Translations under genes and position numbers: made by a program
Part shown: positions 7,126 through 9,767 of the stretch, in pieces
Layout: each line of letters starts with the position of its first letter
Numbering within the stretch: position 1 is the stretch's first letter
DNA from: Bacteroidota bacterium
GTDB taxonomy: Bacteria; Bacteroidota; Bacteroidia; Chitinophagales; UBA2359
Direction of reading: 5' to 3'
Assembly (NCBI GenBank): GCA_020631675.1
Contig: JAHDGT010000142.1
Coordinates: forward strand, 1-9,767
Length of the DNA: 9,767 bases
The notes under the pieces: model-generated
What the model saw: only the letters and a program-made list of their open reading frames with translations
The model's database searches: none
What the model was told of the DNA's origin: nothing

Positions 7126-7539
7126 ATGATCCAGCGTATACAATCCATATATCTGTTCTTAGCTGCCGCCTTTTGTATAGGTGCGATATTAACACCTCTG
7201 CCTTATGCCTTGAATAATGGCGTAGAGCTATTCATGCACTATGAAACAAAGCTACTTGCTTTACCAGCCATTACCGCTGCTATAGCACTGTTCAGCCTGA
7301 TCAATATCTTCTTATTCAAAAATAGAAAGCTACAAGCCAACATTTGTCGCTTCAATATGCTGCTCACTTTAGTATTGACCGGAGTGGCAGTATACTATGT
7401 GGTGGCGAATGGGGTCGATAATGACTTGCCCTCTTATTCCGCAGGATTCCCGCTACTTATTTTCTTAGCGAACTGGTTGGCTTTGAGGGGCATTAAATTC
7501 GATGACAAACTGGTCAGTTCTGCCGATCGTTTGCGATAG
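7126..7539 (+). CDS. DUF4293 family integral membrane protein
   Basis: The protein has 137 residues and four predicted membrane helices (about 7-27, 42-63, 72-94 and 104-121). It begins MIQRIQSIYLFLAA and ends DKLVSSADRLR, which are the two conserved ends of DUF4293, a family of unknown function found in Bacteroidota. The length is typical and the frame intact. The N-terminus doubles as the first helix, with no cleavable signal peptide. It lies 96 bases after the TIR gene and has its own promoter-like sequence, so functional linkage to TIR is not implied. I assign no function; the family match is by recalled motif, without a profile search. Confidence 0.85.
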   Translation: MIQRIQSIYLFLAAAFCIGAILTPLPYALNNGVELFMHYETKLLALPAITAAIALFSLINIFLFKNRKLQANICRFNMLLTLVLTGVAVYYVVANGVDNDLPSYSAGFPLLIFLANWLALRGIKFDDKLVSSADRLR

Positions 7540-7610
7540 TTCCTGAACAAATACGAAAAACAGAAATAAATCCGCTCACCAATGAACGAACTTAGTTCCT
7601 TAAAACGTTG

Positions 7611-7650
7611 TTTCAGGTGGGTAGCTTCTCTCTTTCAATTGTACCTGAAA
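7611..7650. promoter_or_regulatory. Inverted repeat upstream of the GbsR/MarR gene (possible operator)
   Basis: TTTCAGGT (7611-7618) and ACCTGAAA (7643-7650) are exact reverse complements 24 bases apart, with centres 32 bases apart, about three helical turns. The second arm ends 44 bases before the regulator's ATG. They could be paired operator half-sites or a leader hairpin. I see no clear TAnnTTTG box in the 155-base gap, so the promoter of this unit is not located. Confidence 0.35.
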
Positions 7651-7694
7651 GTTGTGAACGATTCATCTGATTCACCAATCCTTCGTAATACAAA

Positions 7695-8201
7695 ATGGAA
7701 TACCAAGAGGGTAAAGAAAAATTCATTCAGGCATTTGGCACTTTAGGCAGCAAGTGGGGTATTAACCGCACCATGGCTCAAGTGCATGCTTTACTATTGA
7801 TCTCACCAGGACCACTATGTGCCGATGATATCATGAGTGAACTGAGTATCTCTCGGGGTAATGCCAATATGAATCTACGTGCCCTGATAGATTGGGGACT
7901 GATCTATAAAGAATTGAAAGCCGGTGAACGTAAAGAGTTTTTCGTTGCCGAGAAGGATATGTGGAAAGTGGTCAGACAGATCATGCTACAGCGTAAGAAA
8001 AGAGAACTCGCCCCCATCATGGAAGTACTTTCCGAACTCAACGAGCAAGTACAGGGTGAAGGCGAAGAGGTAGAAGTATTAAAAAAGTCCGTTGCCGATA
8101 TGCACAATTTCGGGCAGAGTGCGGATAAAGCTATTGAGAAAGTGGTCAATAGCGATGAAAACTGGCTGTTCAACACCTTCCTGAAAATGTTGATGAAGTA
8201 A
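7695..8201 (+). CDS. GbsR/MarR-family winged-helix transcriptional regulator
   Basis: This 168-residue cytoplasmic protein probably binds DNA as a dimer. Residues about 18-90 form the winged helix: SKWGINRTMAQVHALLLIS, then PLCADDIMSELSISRGNANMNLRALIDWGLI, with the recognition helix near 51-66, then the wing KELKAGERKEFFVAE (72-86). Residues 88-168 are helical and charged, suited to dimerisation or ligand response. The arrangement fits the GbsR/MarR subfamily, in which the Bacillus member GbsR responds to choline; the ligand here is unknown. The ATG gives MEYQEGKEKFIQAFG, a usual N-terminus for this group. The next gene starts 12 bases after the stop, so the two are very likely co-transcribed and the regulator probably controls the outer-membrane protein and itself. 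An inverted repeat at 7611-7650 is a candidate site. Confidence 0.9.
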   Translation: MEYQEGKEKFIQAFGTLGSKWGINRTMAQVHALLLISPGPLCADDIMSELSISRGNANMNLRALIDWGLIYKELKAGERKEFFVAEKDMWKVVRQIMLQRKKRELAPIMEVLSELNEQVQGEGEEVEVLKKSVADMHNFGQSADKAIEKVVNSDENWLFNTFLKMLMK

Positions 8202-8213
8202 AGTCGCCAAGAC

Positions 8214-9767
8214 ATGATCGTGAAAAGTATCGATTCTTGGCGTCGCTACTTGCGCCCTCTCATTTACATATGTACAGTAGCGATCCTCAGCTCTTGGTGG
8301 CAATCAGCCAGCACGCTCAAAGCCCAAGATTCGGCACAAGAAGAATCCTCAGCTCCATCAGCTCCAAAGATCATCGTTCCCGATTCCTCCTATAGCTACA
8401 TTGTAATTAACAGCATCCAATTAGAAGGTAACCGACTCACCAAGGACAAGGTCATTTTTAGGGAGTTGGATTTCGCCATTGGCGATACCATCGCCGTTGC
8501 CGACTGGCAATTGGTTCAGAAAGAGAATAGAGATCAGGTTTACAATCTCCGACTATTCAATGATGTGAGCATCAAGATCGCCCAACAGCAAGGTCTTGCC
8601 GTTGATCTGATCTTAACAGTAGAAGAACGCTGGTACATCATCGCCAGCCCAAGCTTTAAACTCACCAATAGAAACCTCAACGATTGGGTTAGGGATCCCA
8701 ACCGCGACCTCAGTAGAGCCACCTTCGGCTTGCTGCTCGTACACGAGAATACCAGAGGTATGCGCGAACGACTACTTTTCAATCTCGGTCTGGGCTATAT
8801 TGATCGTTTAGAGCTTCGCAATCTGGAATTGAGCTATAAAATACCCTTCATAGGCAAAAAGCAACGCACCGGTATCCGCCCCTTCTTCAGCTACGGCTTC
8901 AATAGGCAAGTCGCCCACAAAACCCTCAACAACCGCTGGGAAGATTTTACTTTAGACCTACCAGAAAGCAGCCTGCTGTATATAGACAGTGCCTCCGTAC
9001 AACGACAGTTGCGCATCGGTCTGAATGTCAACCACCGCAGCAGCATCCATGTAGAACACAACTTCAATATCAGCTACTACAACAATCGCATCAAAGATAC
9101 CCTCGCCCTGAGCACGCCCGATTATTTTTTAAACGGTGCTACCCAACAAAAATACCTCTACCTCGCCTACCAACTGCGTTTAGACCATCGCGACATTAGA
9201 GCCTATCCACTAGAAGGAAGCCTATTCAGCTTTCAAGCCAGTAAATCGGGGCTGGGCATTCTCAGTGACGAAGTCAATCTACTCTGGTTCGTGGCCAGCT
9301 ACTCCCACTTCTGGAAACTCAACGAACGCTGGTACGCCGCCGGAAACCTCAAAGGACGCGTCTCCTTTCCCGCCGTACAACCCTACTTCACCCAGAACGG
9401 CTTGGGTGGCAGCACCGACTATGTACGCGGCTATGAACTCTACATCATAGACGGCCAACACTACGGTCTTTTGCGCGGCATGATCAAGTACAAATTGCTC
9501 GATATAAAAATCAAAAATCCCATCAAAAAACTACGGCAGTTCCGTACCCTCCCCTTCGCCCTCTACCTCAAGCAGCACACCGAATTCGGCTATGTGCATG
9601 ACGCCTACTACTTCCAAGGCAACCCCCTCAACAACAGCTTCCTCTTCGGCACCGGTCTCTCTTTGGATATCGTAGCCGCCTATGACAACCTCTGGGGCTT
9701 AGAAGTCAGCATGAACGGCCGCGGCGAGTTCGGTTTCTTCGTCGCCTTCAAAGTCAATTTCGAGTAG
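8214..9767 (+). CDS. Omp85/BamA-TamA family outer-membrane beta-barrel protein with one POTRA domain
   Basis: The 517-residue product is complete; its TAG stop is the last codon of the window. Residues 1-37 are a signal peptide: basic SWRRYLR, a hydrophobic core LIYICTVAILSSWW, and a likely cut after LKA. After a Ser/Pro-rich linker comes one POTRA domain (about 61-143: INSIQLEGNRLTKDKVI, then YNLRLFNDVSI, then DLILTVEERW). From about 145 to the end are alternating strands of a barrel, with DHRDIRAYPLEG (324-335) and VRGYE (404-408), the conserved lumen-loop motif of Omp85 proteins. The final strand is FFVAFKVNFE. True BamA has five POTRA domains and is near 800 residues, so this is not the main insertase. 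One-POTRA relatives may insert, secrete or modify lipids; the substrate is unknown. It is the second gene of a unit with the regulator 12 bases upstream. Confidence 0.9.
   Translation: MIVKSIDSWRRYLRPLIYICTVAILSSWWQSASTLKAQDSAQEESSAPSAPKIIVPDSSYSYIVINSIQLEGNRLTKDKVIFRELDFAIGDTIAVADWQLVQKENRDQVYNLRLFNDVSIKIAQQQGLAVDLILTVEERWYIIASPSFKLTNRNLNDWVRDPNRDLSRATFGLLLVHENTRGMRERLLFNLGLGYIDRLELRNLELSYKIPFIGKKQRTGIRPFFSYGFNRQVAHKTLNNRWEDFTLDLPESSLLYIDSASVQRQLRIGLNVNHRSSIHVEHNFNISYYNNRIKDTLALSTPDYFLNGATQQKYLYLAYQLRLDHRDIRAYPLEGSLFSFQASKSGLGILSDEVNLLWFVASYSHFWKLNERWYAAGNLKGRVSFPAVQPYFTQNGLGGSTDYVRGYELYIIDGQHYGLLRGMIKYKLLDIKIKNPIKKLRQFRTLPFALYLKQHTEFGYVHDAYYFQGNPLNNSFLFGTGLSLDIVAAYDNLWGLEVSMNGRGEFGFFVAFKVNFE

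Noticed and set aside
5974..7539. TIR and DUF4293 genes as a two-gene defence system
   Set aside because: They are 96 bases apart, with a separate promoter-like box before the second. DUF4293 is a common Bacteroidota protein without a known defence link.
7582..7746. 54-codon + strand frame (starts MNELSSLKRC) overlapping the start of the GbsR/MarR gene in another frame
   Set aside because: It has no recognisable motif, an ordinary spacer-like composition, and its last third lies inside a well-supported gene. A regulatory upstream frame cannot be excluded but is not supported.

Overview
The window looks like chromosome from a member of the Bacteroidota. The evidence is a SecA of 1109 residues with the long insertion usual in that phylum, a DUF4293 membrane protein (a family I know essentially only from Bacteroidota), several octamers of the TAnnTTTG type that serve as the -7 promoter element there, and start codons without a Shine-Dalgarno sequence. 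I cannot name a genus.

Layout. From the left edge to 1184, on the minus strand, lies the 5' two thirds of recJ, a single-strand DNA exonuclease, cut by the window edge. Positions 1185-2522 hold 1.34 kb with no convincing gene. This stretch is A+T-richer than its surroundings and contains several short inverted repeats and two unsupported promoter-like octamers, besides the likely secA promoter and leader. The complete secA (2523-5852) follows and ends in a very strong intrinsic terminator (5882-5920). Next come a TTG-initiated gene for a membrane-anchored TIR-domain protein (5974-7029) and a small four-helix DUF4293 membrane protein (7126-7539). The window closes with a two-gene unit: a GbsR/MarR-type winged-helix regulator (7695-8201) and, 12 bases later, a one-POTRA Omp85/BamA-like outer-membrane barrel (8214-9767) whose stop codon is the last base of the window.

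How the genes relate. RecJ (repair) and SecA (protein export) are housekeeping genes, divergently oriented around the empty region. SecA would export the Omp85-like precursor, which has its own signal peptide, but nothing suggests a dedicated pathway. The tight spacing of regulator and barrel suggests co-transcription, perhaps with autoregulation through an inverted repeat at 7611-7650. The TIR protein stands alone, with no recognisable defence partner beside it. Its architecture is TIR, one membrane helix, then a small extracytoplasmic domain, and it is the least ordinary protein here. I found no CRISPR array, insertion sequence, tRNA, rRNA or clear multi-gene novel system.
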